Of a DNA stretch of 64,000 nucleotides, positions 45,549 to 56,845 are shown in pieces. Made by a program: the position numbers and the translations under genes. The notes under the pieces were generated by a model, which saw only the letters and a list, made by a program, of their open reading frames with translations, did no database searches and was not told the origin of the DNA. This DNA is from Gaeumannomyces sp. JS-464 (lineage: Eukaryota > Ascomycota > Sordariomycetes > Magnaporthales > Magnaporthaceae), in assembly GCA_002197995.1 (NCBI GenBank), contig NGZR01000007.1, positions 1,198,399-1,262,398 of the forward strand. Direction: 5' to 3'. Numbering within the stretch: position 1 is the first letter of the stretch; each line of letters begins with the position of its first letter.

Positions 45549-47072
45549 GAAACGTTCGAGATTCTGAGCCCGCAAGCTAGGCCGTGAAGGGGATTTCTAC
45601 CAAGGCTTTGCTGCTGCTTGAAGAAGTCCAAACCTAGGGAAATTGGAATCAGCATGGTGGAGAGCACTCTCCATATCACAGATTGACATACACAAAATAG
45701 AGTGCAAGGGCAATTCCCCTGGTAGGCCTGCTTCTCTGGAGGCCAAAAATCGATCACAGTTCCTACCCCTTTTCATATGTTCGCAGATACCCGGAAGCAA
45801 CGCTACCTTGAACCCACCCAAGTTTCGGCGTGCACCTTGCTCTGGGGAAAAGAAATACTTACCTACCCGTGGCCGGCGGCTGCTGCATAGCTCCAGCAGG
45901 GGCAGGATTGGCAGGAAGCACAGAGACATGGATGGAGGTGGCGGTCGGGCACCCGCATCGCCCTGCGATGACACAGGGATTTCTTGTACTCTTTGGTTTT
46001 GCCACAGGTCCCGGTCAAAGGTCCGGGGCCCGTGGTTTCCTGAATCTGCGCAAACTGCCGATCCCCGCCTCTGTGCGCCCTGCCCCCTTTTGTCCGTTCC
46101 CGGCCCGTTGCTCAAGGGAGGAATGGGCGCAGAACAAGATCGTAGACGGAGATGCCAAGATTAGATAAAGTATCATGAAACTCGAGTAACAAATGCAGAG
46201 GCAGTTACCGCGTAAACACCCGAGCTGAGCCTCAACGGCCTGGACAGAAACCCAACATCTCATACTGAGACACAGAATTACAGAGTTATAGTTCTTGCGC
46301 ATTGGTACAACGTGCACCTGCCTTACTGGGCAAGAGGAGAGGGGGGCCCCGAGGAGGACAAAATATAAACACATCCGATCATGGGATGCAAGTGTAGTGT
46401 CGTGCTACGGGACAAAACAGCAGCGGCACAGGGCCATCGGTTTCCATGCATGCGCAGAGGGGTGGTGACTCCGGGGGCACGGCAGATGAAGGGAGCGTGC
46501 CGGAAGAGAGGAAGACGGGCGGGGCCTCTTACCGGAGCCGTGCGTCTGCGCCATAATGTATCGGGGGCCCAGGCTCGTCGGCGATTCCCGACCAACATTG
46601 GGAAAATAACCCCAATCGCGATAGAACCGCCGCTCGCACTTACAGCGCTGAACTGCCTAATGTCAGCTGGCGCCAGTGCGCGCAAGAATTGTTCATTGCG
46701 GCCGCGGTAATAGCGGGCTCCAGATGTTGAGCACGTTTGGCCAAACAAAGGTCGGATGCTACAGCCACTGGATTTGACAGTCGAAGCCGTATTTCTACAT
46801 GAGACCAGCAGGTAAGGGGACACGCGTGTATGGAACATCAAGATCGGGCATAAGGTGGTATTTATTTTCTTTTTTCCAAGGATGTTTCCGAGATATTATG
46901 TAGACTCAAGAAAATCCGTGGATAGATATATCTCCCACCGACGTCTTCTTACACAATCGGCTAGTTATATAGGCAGGTGATTACCTTTAAACACAACCAA
47001 GAAGTTTAGTAAATCATAGACAAATGAAAAAAATCCCAGTACCTCACGCAGGAGCGTTGGGTCATGTCGCTC
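45549..47072. other. Intergenic, no gene recognised
   Basis: About 1.5 kb between a plus-strand gene end and the 3' end of the GH16 gene. Open frames at 45643-46164 are not family-like. AT-rich towards 46850-47040, as expected for a 3' untranslated region. Confidence 0.5.
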
Positions 47073-49833
47073 TCAGAACAGAGAGAACACAACACCAGCG
47101 ACAGCGAGGCCGAGGGCCGCCGAGGCGGCGCCAAAGGTGCTCGCCCCGGCGGCGACGACGGGCTGCGTGGGCCTGGGGAGCGGCACCGTGGCGTTGCTGA
47201 GGCCGAGCGAGACGCTGGGCTTCATGGCCGAGGGCTGCTGCGGCGAGCAGGTCGAGCAGGGGGTGGGCGCGGCCGGGGGAGGAGGAGGGCTGCCGCCGTT
47301 GTAGCCGGGCGAGCAGGTCGCGCAGGGCGGGTTGCCGCCGTGGTTGTGGTTGGACGTCGGGGGAGTGGGCTTGGAGGGCGGCGGGACCGGGATGGTGGTC
47401 CAGCTGCCGCCGCGGCAGTTGACGCCGTCGCACTGGGCGCCGCCGTTGTTGCCGCCCTTGGGGCAGCCGGGGCCCTCGCACTTCCAACCGTTGTCGCCGC
47501 CGCCGTTGGGGCCGCAGTTGGGGCCGTTGCACTTCCAGCCATCGTCGCCACCCTTGCCTCCCGTGGGCGGCGGGGTCGGCAGCGAGCCGGCCGGGCAGAC
47601 GGTGGTGTAGACCTCGACCCTGGAAGTGACCTGGCCGATGGGGCAGTTGGTGACGGTGGGCTTGCACGACGTGATGGTGTAGGTCCTGGTGGTAGTGATG
47701 GTGGAGGTCACCGACGACTCGGACATCTTGGAAGTGGTGGTCGACGGGGTAGGCGTCGTCGTCACGGGGCAGGTAGTGACGTAGGTCTCAACAGTGCTGG
47801 TCACGTAGCCGCCGGCGGGGCACGAGACGACGCCGGGGGCGCACGAGGTGATAGTGTAGGTGCGCGTGGTGGAGACGGTGCTGACGGTGAGTGAAGGGGA
47901 CGTGGTGGAGGAGCTGTCAGTGATGGTGGCCGAACCCGTCGACGTGGGAGCAGTGGAAGATGCGTCGCTGGAGGTGGGAGCCGTGTAAGTGGTCGGGTGG
48001 TTGGTGGTCGAGCTGGACGCACCCGTGCCGCTGCTCGAGCTGGACGAGGTGGCGGAGCCGGTGCTGGCGCCATCCGTGCTTGTAGGGCCAGCTGTGGTGG
48101 TGCTGTCAGTGCCTGTCGGGCCGGCAGTGGTCTTGTCATCACTCGAAGTGCTGGTCTCCGTCGACGAGCTCGTGGTTGTGGGGGCACCGGTGCTCGTGGA
48201 TGTACCCCAGGTGCTTGTCTCGGTCGAGGTGCTCAGCTCCGTCGATGAGGCGTCCGTGCTGGTGGCAGTCGAAGTCGCATCGGTGGAGGTGCTGGTTCCC
48301 GTGGACGAGGCGCCTGTAGAGGTAGCATCAGTGCTAGTCGCCGTGGTGGAAGCCTCTGTCGAGGTGGCGTCAGTAGAGGTGCTCGTCTCGGTCGCCGAGT
48401 AGTCCGAAGTTGTCGTGGCATCAGTGCTGGTTGCGGTCGTTGAAGGGTTGACCCAGGTGTTCGTCCACGACGACGACGCGCCGGTAGAGGTAGCGTCGGT
48501 CGCCGTGCTGGTCTCCGTCGAGTAGTCGGAGGTCATGGTCGACGACGTGCTCATCTCTGTCGACGAGGACTCAGCGGTGCTGGTGGCGTCACTGGTAGTT
48601 GTGCTGGCCGCGTCGCTGGTCGTGGCGCTGGTAGCGTCACTGGTCGTGGTGCTGGTCTTTCAGTGCTGGTGGTCGTGGCGGTCGTGGTAGCCGTGGCAGT
48701 GGTGGTGCCCGAGGTGGTGGTGGTGGTGGCATGATTGTGTCCTTCCTGGCGCTTGTAGATCTTGATGCTCTTCACCTTCCAGTAAACGTCCTCGAAGGCC
48801 TCCGGGTGGGAGCCAACAAAGTCTACGCACGTCTGGGCCTTGGCGCCACAGCCCTGGCCAGCCCATATGTCGGGGTTTCCAGCAGCATCACCGCAAAAAG
48901 CGATATTGAGCACCAGCTTCTGCTTGCTGATCACGCGGTCGATGTCGCAGCTGTCGCCGCTGAGGAAGAAAGCCGGGCGGCCCCAAAGACGGGGGTTAGG
49001 AGCACCGTCGCGCACATCAGCCGGCACGTTGGACTGCGGCCACTGCCAGACCGTGATGTTGTCCGAGCTCCACTCCATGGCGTAGACACCTCCGGTAGGG
49101 TTTCCCCAAAGACCGCCTTTGTCCTTGGCGCCGCAGCCCTGGTAGAGGTACTGCGAAGGCGGGCTTTGGAAGTAGTTGTCGCAGTTCTCCGTCTTCACCT
49201 CGAAGTCATTGTTCTTCAGCAGCTTGCACGAGCCCACGGTGGCGGCCTTGTCGGCGTGCAGAGTGATGGTGTTCTCAGAGGGCCGTGTTCCAGCCCTCAT
49301 AGATGTCGAGCTCGCCCACGGTTGGCCACGGGTCGCCGAACATCCAGTACGCAGGCCAGGATCCGCACACCGGCTTGGGGAAGTGAGAGAAGTCGGCGAT
49401 GAAAAGGCCGTGGGTGTACAGCTGCTTGCTCTCCAGGCGCACACTGTCGCGGCCCTTGCCGTTCTTGCAGTTGTCCTGGGCGTTGACTCCCAGCCGCATC
49501 TCGCCGTGCTCCGTCTTGATCAGACCCAGATCCTCGGCATCTTGACGGTTGCGGTAGTTGACGAAGCCGTGGGTCGGGTCAACATCGAACGGGTTGCCCG
49601 TCGAGTAGTTGCTCTGTAACAAGGTGATGGTCAGGGGATGGTCGCCTCGAATAACAGGACATAAGGGGTGCGAAGTCTCTCTCCGGCTGTTAATCACGTA
49701 CCACGTAGAAGTTCCACTTGTCGAAAAAGTTGGTGGAATCGTAAACATCATGGACATTGTAAGGGGTGTGGGCCGTGGCGGTCGAGGCGGCGGCCAGAAC
49801 AGCCGCGCTGACGGTAAGGAATGACGGGGCCAT
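47073..49833 (-). CDS. GH16 beta-glucanase, GPI-type wall protein
   Basis: Glycoside hydrolase family 16 (laminarinase, endo-1,3(4)-beta-glucanase type), acting on beta-glucans at the cell surface. Exons 49833-49702 and 49613-47073, about 890 residues. Signal peptide MAPSFLTVSAAVLAA; catalytic motif GELDIYEG near residue 147 with both Glu and the Asp intact; substrate-side Trp-rich strands (SWPAYWMFGD, YAMEWSSDNITVWQWPQSN); Cys-rich FCGDAAGNPDIWAGQGCGAK. Then a long Ser/Thr stalk, two TRTYTITSC repeats, three C-x-G-x-x-C repeats (KCNGPNC, KCEGPGC, QCDGVNC), two CxTCSP motifs and a hydrophobic GPI-signal tail (ALGLAVAGVVFSLF). Two frame breaks: one C too many at 49280-49282 (NTASENT is restored by removing it) and one base missing near the AAA at 48658-48660. 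Together they leave the exon length divisible by three. Confidence 0.87.
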
Positions 49834-52687
49834 GGTAGGCAAGGCGGTTCCCCTGAGGTTATTAAAAGAGTGTGGGGGATAACGAAACGAGAGACTTGAC
49901 GTGCGATACGTCAGAGGACGAGCAACAAGATGTGCTCTAGGGGATGGGGCCGTCGCCTTTGGATGAGGTGCGTGAAGAGGAAGCAGGCACAAGAGGAGCA
50001 CCAAGACGGCACCGACTGGCCTTTATGATGCTCCGTCTCCCCTCGGCACTCGCTCACACCACACACCTCCATCCTTCCTCAGCTGGTGCCTGGAGCCGGT
50101 CCGTCATCTCCACTCTGCTGCCACCATCCTGCCACTGCCCCTGCGTCTGTGAAGGCGCCGGGCTGTTCGGGCTGGGCACGCCTCCTCTCCCGCGGAACCG
50201 CAAAGGTCCATGCATGCAACAGGGGTTCCCGTTATGATGGCCCTTTCCGGCGAGGCAGCAATACTCTCGAGGAAGAGACCCACGCGGGCGTGCCATCAGC
50301 CAGAGCAATTCCGCTTGGCAGAGGTTGTTGGTTCTGGGCGTGGAGCAGTCAGCCAAGCTGAGCGGGGCTAAAGCCGATGCCAGGCACAGCAAACATTTCC
50401 CTAGCCATCCCCTGACTGCCTTACTGACAGGTCAAATGGAGACGAGGAACTCGACATGCTATCCTAGATAGTCTTCTCTATCAAACGGGTCTATCGGCTC
50501 CGCCAAGAATGAACTGAGAGTGTCAGGAGGTGTTCTGTTCCGAAAAATGGAAGCAAGGCGAAGCTAGCTGCTCGCTGGCTCACGCCTCCTGACACTGGTC
50601 AGCTGGGAGCTAGTGAACGAGGCACCCGAGGAAAAGGGCTCATGTTCGATCTCGGCTTTCCGGATGAGTCGTCCGGCCGAACCGGCTGCCCTCTTTTTAC
50701 GGGGCTCTCCAGGCAGGGTCGGCCTGACAGTTCGCCCGCGGGTGCCCGTGCATTGTCGACCAGGGGGAAAGGGGCTGGACCGTTTGCGCTGGCGACTGGG
50801 CTGTCAGCTTCGTGAGAGTCTAGCCAGTCAGAGATGGCCGGCGCATTGATGGTGCCACGATCCAACAACGACGATTTTGCCGCCCGCACATTGAGAAGTC
50901 AGCGCCAACACCTGATTCCATGCGTCGTCCACTTTGGGAAGGATCCAGGCTCGTGAGGGGCCCGGGGTTGCAGCCAATCCCAGGCTGTGGGAGCCTTCCG
51001 AGCGGCGGGGCGGCCCACGCGACACCCCTGCAAGTATTGGCTGCTGGCCTCGCGAGCCAATTTCCCACGACGTGTGCGCGGGATTTTTTGTTGGAAGGAG
51101 GACTGCGAGCTGCTGTGAACAACAGGTATGAGATTAGGCGGCAACCAGAGATAAAAGTAACGAAATGAGGGCAGACGCGCATGCCCACCTCTGGTGGCCG
51201 GTCGTGGCGATTCAGGGTCTGTCCCTCCTTTAGGGCTGACCTACCCGAACTCCGGGCACCCTCGCCACCGTGCTGGGAGCTTTGGCCAGTCAGGCAATGA
51301 TGTGCGAAAAAAAAAAAAGGAGCCCTAGTAGATGCAGATAACCGTGCCACGAGGCTAAGTCCGACGAGCCTCAACTCGGACTTTTTCTTTTTTCACACTC
51401 GACTATCAAAATATCACGAAATTCAAGTGTATCGATAATTACTACCGAAATAATACCAACTAAAGGCCACCATTTGCGATTTGTGTAATGGTACGACCGA
51501 GTCAGGCGTGCCTGCCAAGAAACCTCCATCGGTCAGCTCCAGGGAAAAAAGGGACGAGAAAATAATGGATGCCGCTAAACACCTCTTGCAGAGAAGGGCC
51601 CCTCCATTTTATGCATGCAGCCAATGTAACATGACCGACCTGAGACCAACGCACCAACTAACAGTGGGTCTCCCTGCGACTCTGCCTGAGATGCGTCGGG
51701 TCTTTCTTTTCCTCCTTTTCTTCGACCAACGCAGTTGTTGGTATTGCCCCGAATAATGTCCTAATTACGACGTACCCGGCCCTGTGCTACCGTTGACTAC
51801 CGCAGCTGCTGTAAACAAATCTTTATATGCAGCTGAAAATAACACGAGGAGTGGAAAAAAGGGGGGAAAGCACCAGGTGAGACTTTCAGCTCACCTCGGT
51901 CCCAGCACTATGTAAGTGTGGTCCGGAAGCGGCTCCATTTTCAGCAGCTTCAGGGGCGCCTCCCTCCCCTCACAGAGCCTAGCGGGCGGATGCACTGCCT
52001 GCCGCGCGAGGAAATTAAACGGCGAGAGGGTCGGCAGAACCAATGACCACACGCGTTTAACCCCTATCACAGCAATGCTCCTCCCTTCTTTCCTTTCCTA
52101 GTGGCAATGGCGCGTACCGCGCATCCAGTCCCCTCCTGTGACTCCTTCTCCGTGGCAGGTATCGGGTGAACCGAGGCTGATGGGCCCCAAGAGGCTGGGA
52201 CCACGGACATCCTGGGCTGTCGCCATATAAGCCGGGCCAGGGCCCCAGAAAGAGCTCAACACACAAGATGCGCTGGCTGAGTGGGACGGAATCCCCACCC
52301 CGTGTCTGTTGTGATTTCTTCAGGCTGAAAATTGGCGTGGTTCGTTGGCTTTGGCGTGAAAAGGGGGGCTGCGGATACGACTGTTCTCTAGCTGTCACCC
52401 TAGCCACCTGGGCCGGAATAGGAAGTGATGCGGACACGGCTCCTGGCTCTCATTCTAACCAGCGATTCAGCGACAGGGGTTTGCGCCCGTCGTTTGTCGT
52501 GAGAAGCGGTGAATGTCGACTTCTCAGCGTATGTATGCCCATCCTCGAGAACCCCAGCCGGGCCACCGCGGCTCGAGATAGTGTGTGTGCCTTCGGGAGA
52601 CTGTTGGCGGACGACAGGACGGGGAAAATTCCAGGTGAACGCCCCATGGCCACCGTCAAAAGATCATGTGTCTGCCGCCCAGAAGCC
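49834..52687. other. Intergenic, no gene recognised
   Basis: About 2.9 kb holding the GH16 promoter side (49834 onward) and the 3' side of the membrane-protein gene. No tRNA or family-like frame is seen. A poly-A run lies at 51307-51318. Confidence 0.5.
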
Positions 52688-53659
52688 TCAGTCGATGATG
52701 ACGTCGAATTTGTTCTCGCGTTTCTTTCCTCTTTTGGCACGCATGTACCGCCTCCTCCAGCAAAAGCACCCGGCCCCGGCCAGGAGCAGGATGACCAGGC
52801 TCACGACGATGCCGACCGCCAAAGACACAGTCTTGTTGTTGCTGGGCCCGCTTGCGCCGCCACCGGTCGCGGAGCTGGGCGAAGTTGCGGCCCCTGGGTT
52901 CCCCTGTCACACGTGGGAGAGGGAGGCGTCAGCTGAGTGCTGGAGGAAACCCAAGGAAGCTGCATTGAGAATCGAAACCAATGTCGACAGGGCTTGGGTG
53001 CTAAAAGGCAGACTCCATCGCGTGTGATGTGAAGGAGGAGTCGTGGCTTGTCAGATCAAGGAACTACGAAAGAACACCGCTTACAGTGGGATTGTTGCTT
53101 TTGGCCTCCAGGACGGAGAAGTAGGGCGACTTTGGGAACATAGGCGCCTTCCCCGACGTCGCGTTCGCCTGTTTCTCGGGCCTAATCTCGACTTGGTACA
53201 GTCCCGTCGCAAGGTATGGAAGCGGCGAAGGCATGTTTTTCCACACCCATGATGTCCCGTTGATCCCAACTAGGGGTTCGGCGCGTATCAGCAAAGCGAA
53301 TATCCCGCCGCTGTCCTCTTTCACGCCTAGCAGCCGAAAGCATATTGTCTTCGCATACCTGCCAAGTTCCTCTTAAAGACATTGGCGCGGTTCTCCTCGC
53401 CGGTGCGGTTGACGACGACGGCGTGGATCGTCAGGGGCATGTAGCGGGCGTCGATGCCGTCCCATTTCAGCGCTAGGTCAGCGCTCCTGGTAACGCCCGT
53501 GAAGGTCCGGGTGAACTCGGCGGCGTAGCTCGGCGCGACTAGCAGTAACAGGACGACGGCGACGAGGAGCGGGGCTGGTCCGAGATGGTAGCGACCTGAT
53601 GCGGCTGGCGACTCCTGGTAACTGCCTCTGCCCCCTTTGGTCACTCGGTTTCTTGCCAT
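52688..53659 (-). CDS. Single-pass membrane protein, Kre9-like ectodomain
   Basis: Exons 53659-53359, 53326-53085 and 52903-52688; 252 residues with all phases matching. The N-terminus has a basic lead then a hydrophobic signal (PLLVAVVLLLLVAPSYA). The ectodomain has the layout of fungal Kre9/Knh1-type beta-sandwiches: ALKWDGIDARYMPLTIHAVV, SWVWKNMPSPLPYLATGLYQ, VEIRP and FPKSPYFSVLEA. A Ser/Gly/Pro linker (TSPSSATGGGASGPSNN) leads to one transmembrane helix (AVGIVVSLVILLLAGAG) and a basic tail (WRRRYMRAKRGKKRE). Likely plasma-membrane, type I, possibly sensing or binding wall glucan; that is inference. The first intron would be only 32 nt (53358-53327, GTATGC...CTAG), shorter than normal for fungi, so an indel near the junction is an alternative. 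Confidence 0.72.
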
Positions 53660-54877
53660 TTCTTCCCCTTCCCGCCCTCAACGGTTCTCCCCCCGCAATC
53701 TCTCCCACGCAAGTATCTTCAAAGCAGGAAAATACACGAGAATCAATGTGTGAAAGGAGAAAGCAGATGGGCGGCAGCTTTTGTTGGATTTTGCTGCTCT
53801 AGAACGTCGGGACAAATCGAACAGTAGCGTACATGGGCCGGGGAACAAGTGTATATGGCCACGAGCCACTATGGCACAGAAAGAGAGGTCATTGGAGGTG
53901 GCCAGCCGTCTGCATATTGAATGGCCCGACTCCGAGGTCAATGGATTCAGCGTGGGCGACCCAATAAACCACCTAGGCAGCCAATCTGGATGGCTAAAAT
54001 CGAAAGCTGCCGACGCGGCCGCAGTAACGGGACAGTTTGTGGACGGAGCACGCACCGACAGACCTGCACTTAATATGGCCGTACACTATGGGACCTACGA
54101 TCCAAGAGCCCGAGCGAGGAGCCGTGACCACATCCCTGATTTTAATTAGCACGCCCACGCCAATATCTCCTTCCTACATTGGAATCTCGGAGCGATGCGG
54201 CTTGACCATTGGCCGCTACCAGTCGTGTCTGAAATGCCGCCCAGGGTCAACAAAGAAAAAAAAAAGTCAGTCCCCGCTTAGACCACACAAAACGTGATAC
54301 GAAGTTCACAGGCGGGCCGCTGCGGCGGAGGAAGCAACAGACGACGCCGCGAAAGTAGGCGCTCCGATTTAGGATAAATGGGAGAAAGAGGAGTGACAGG
54401 GCCGAGAGAGCCCCTGGGATTAAATGTCGAGTAGATTAAACCGACAGCTCCGGCCAGGAGACGGTTCAGCATTTAGCCAACGACGTGGGGCCGTCCACAA
54501 CGGCTGCGGAACGGCAAAAGGGGAACGATGCCCTTGTCGGTGCCGTCGTAGCTTGCAGTCCCGCCACAGAAAACGGGAAAGTCGTCCAATTGGGCTAGCC
54601 ACCAGTCGATGGCGTGCCCCTCGCATTGGCTTTCTTGATTGTGTCCCATCGTATTCAGTTTTCATAGCGGAAACACCATGTAAGGTATCCGTCTCTATTC
54701 CATATATAGGTTCTATCACCTAAACTAGTGGTCGCAACTACGGGCCGACCAAATGTGGCAGTACAAAAAGATAACATGTCATCCTCTTGGCAAAAGCGGC
54801 GTGGTATTTCTGTTCAACATTTTATAGGGAAATTAGAAGGCCTCACAGAATAAAAAGAAAAGCAAGAAACCGTGATT
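53660..54877. other. Intergenic, no gene recognised
   Basis: About 1.2 kb between two minus-strand genes: promoter of the membrane protein and 3' side of the GT90 gene. No supported feature. Confidence 0.5.
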
Positions 54878-56845
54878 CTACTCCGCCTTGCGAAGCATCA
54901 TCTCCTCGTGGAAGCGCGCCTGGGTATCCGTGTCAAGCATTCTAGCAGGCGGGCAAAGACCCATACACGTCAGTATCAGGATCCGCGCTTGGGTGTAGAA
55001 ACAAGAAAGGGGGAGCAGAAAGTAAAAAAAAGACTCACAGGAAACTGTTAAAGCTGATCCCCTCCGCGTCAGCCTACCTCTCGACCCCCCCCTCCCCTCG
55101 CCGTCAATATACGGCCTGGGCTCGAACGCGACGCGCGCGTACGCCACCACCATCTCGCGCCAGTAGCACGCCGTCGCCGCGGCCGTCAGGTACCGCCTGC
55201 GGAACGTGTCGGCCGCGTTGGCCGCGATGGCCAGCGCCGCGTCCGGGCTGGCGAGCAGCCCGCGCACCTTGTCGTCCAGGTCCGCCCAGTCGTCCGCCGC
55301 CAGCACCACGTTCTGGCGGCCTGCGACGCCGCGCGCCCGCCGCGCCACCGCCGGCCGCACCGCGTCGCCGCTCCCTAGCGTCTCCGGGTCCGCCAGCATC
55401 AGGCCGTGGTAGGGGCTGATCCACCGCGGCCGCGTCGTGAACACCACCGACGTGCACAGCAGCGGGCCGTCCAGCAGGCCGACGGGGCCGAAGCTGTCGT
55501 CGTGCGCCAGCAGCGCGCCGCGGCACACCTCGGAGAGCGCCGGCCGGTAGAGTGCGCCGGCGTTTTTGGCCTCGTCGCCGCTCGCCGCCGTGCTGCTGCT
55601 GTCGTTGATGGCGCCTGCGATCCCGGCCTGCTCCCCTTCCTTCTCGCTCTGCGCCCACGGCTTGCCCCCGGCCACGTACGCGAGCACCTTGCGCCGCGTC
55701 GTGTCGGGCGCCGCGCCGGCCCGCCACACGCCCACGAGCCGCTCCTGCTTGGCCTCGAAGGGCAGCTCGCGCTCGAGCGCCTCGATTTCGGCCAGCAGCT
55801 GCTTCCTGCGCGTGACCACCACCACCGGCGGGGTTTTCGAGCCGGCCGACTTGGTGGCAGCGGCGTCGTCGTCCTCATCATGGCCCGACGTCGGCGGCGC
55901 GCCCGCCTTCTTGGCCTCGGGCCTGCTCGCGGCCCAGGTTGGGCGGCCCGTGGCGGCCCCGGCCTCCTCAATGACGAACCCCGTGTCCGGCATCAGCCAG
56001 ACCTTGTCGTCCTCGGCGCGGCGGTCCGGGACCCAGAGCGGGTACGTCAGGTCCGGCACGTGCGGGTTGACGCTGACGACGAACTCGATGTTGGGCAGCT
56101 TTGCGCGCCTCAACCCGGCCACCGCGTCGTTTATCGACCGCAGGAACGCGAGAGCCCTTGCTCTGTCGTTGGGCATCGGCAGGTACGTTTCCAGTATTTG
56201 GAGCTGGTTTCGGGGGGATAGGTCAGTCTCCGTCGTAACCCCTCGTCAGGGGTCTATCCCAAAGCGACGCCGCTGTCGTGCGTACCTTGCCGCCCAAAAT
56301 CCCCGCCCTCATCCGGCCAGGCCCAATGTAGACGTTCTTGACGTCCTGGTCCGTGATGTGAAACATCTCATAGTGCGAGCGGGCACGGTCGATCTCCACG
56401 AACAGCCCCGGGAAGGCGAGCAGGCACTGCCGCCGGGACAGGTCCAGGTTGTCGGCGTCCGACTCGTACCGCCAGCCGGACAGGATCCCCATGGCGCCCA
56501 GGCCGCCGGCCAGAGCATGGAGAAGGTCAGACCAGGCGTCGTTGACGCCGGCGAGCATGGGCGAGCCGCTATCCCAGATTCGCGGACTGCTGACTTCTTT
56601 GGGCCTTTTGACGATGGGGCGGCCATGCTCGTTGCCCGCGTCGGCGGGCCGAAGCCAAAGTACCTGCAGATCCTGCTCGGGTCGGATACGCAGCCGTGCG
56701 AGGCCGAGAGCTGCGCGCGAGCGTGTAGGTGCAGGACCAACGTGAGGAGGAGGAACACACATATGAGGGGTAGCATCCGCCGGGCCTTGCTGGTGATCCC
56801 GGGCAGCCCGATGCGGCGATGTAGTCTGAGCATCTTCTGTTGCAT
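54878..56845 (-). CDS. GT90-family glycosyltransferase, type II membrane
   Basis: Glycosyltransferase family 90 (CAP10/CAP59-like), expected in the Golgi lumen. Exons 56845-56286, 56203-55039 and 54941-54878; about 596 residues after two repairs. An N-terminal basic stretch and one signal-anchor helix (MLPLICVFLLLTLVLHLHA) are followed by GNEHGRPIVKRPKE, HALAGGLGAMGILSGWRYES, DLSRRQCLLAFPGLFVEIDR, YLPMPNDRARALAFL, LPNIEFVVSVNPHVPD, DDKVWLMPDTGF, RLVGVWRAG (the GT90 W-R-G site), YHGLMLAD, ACYWREMVVAYA and GISFNSFL-MLDTDTQARFHEEM. Frame breaks: one base missing in the CCC run at 56646-56648 (before ADAGNEHG) and one near the GG at 55073-55074 (before ADAEGISFN). With both restored every exon phase closes. 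Donor sugar and acceptor unknown. Confidence 0.82.
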
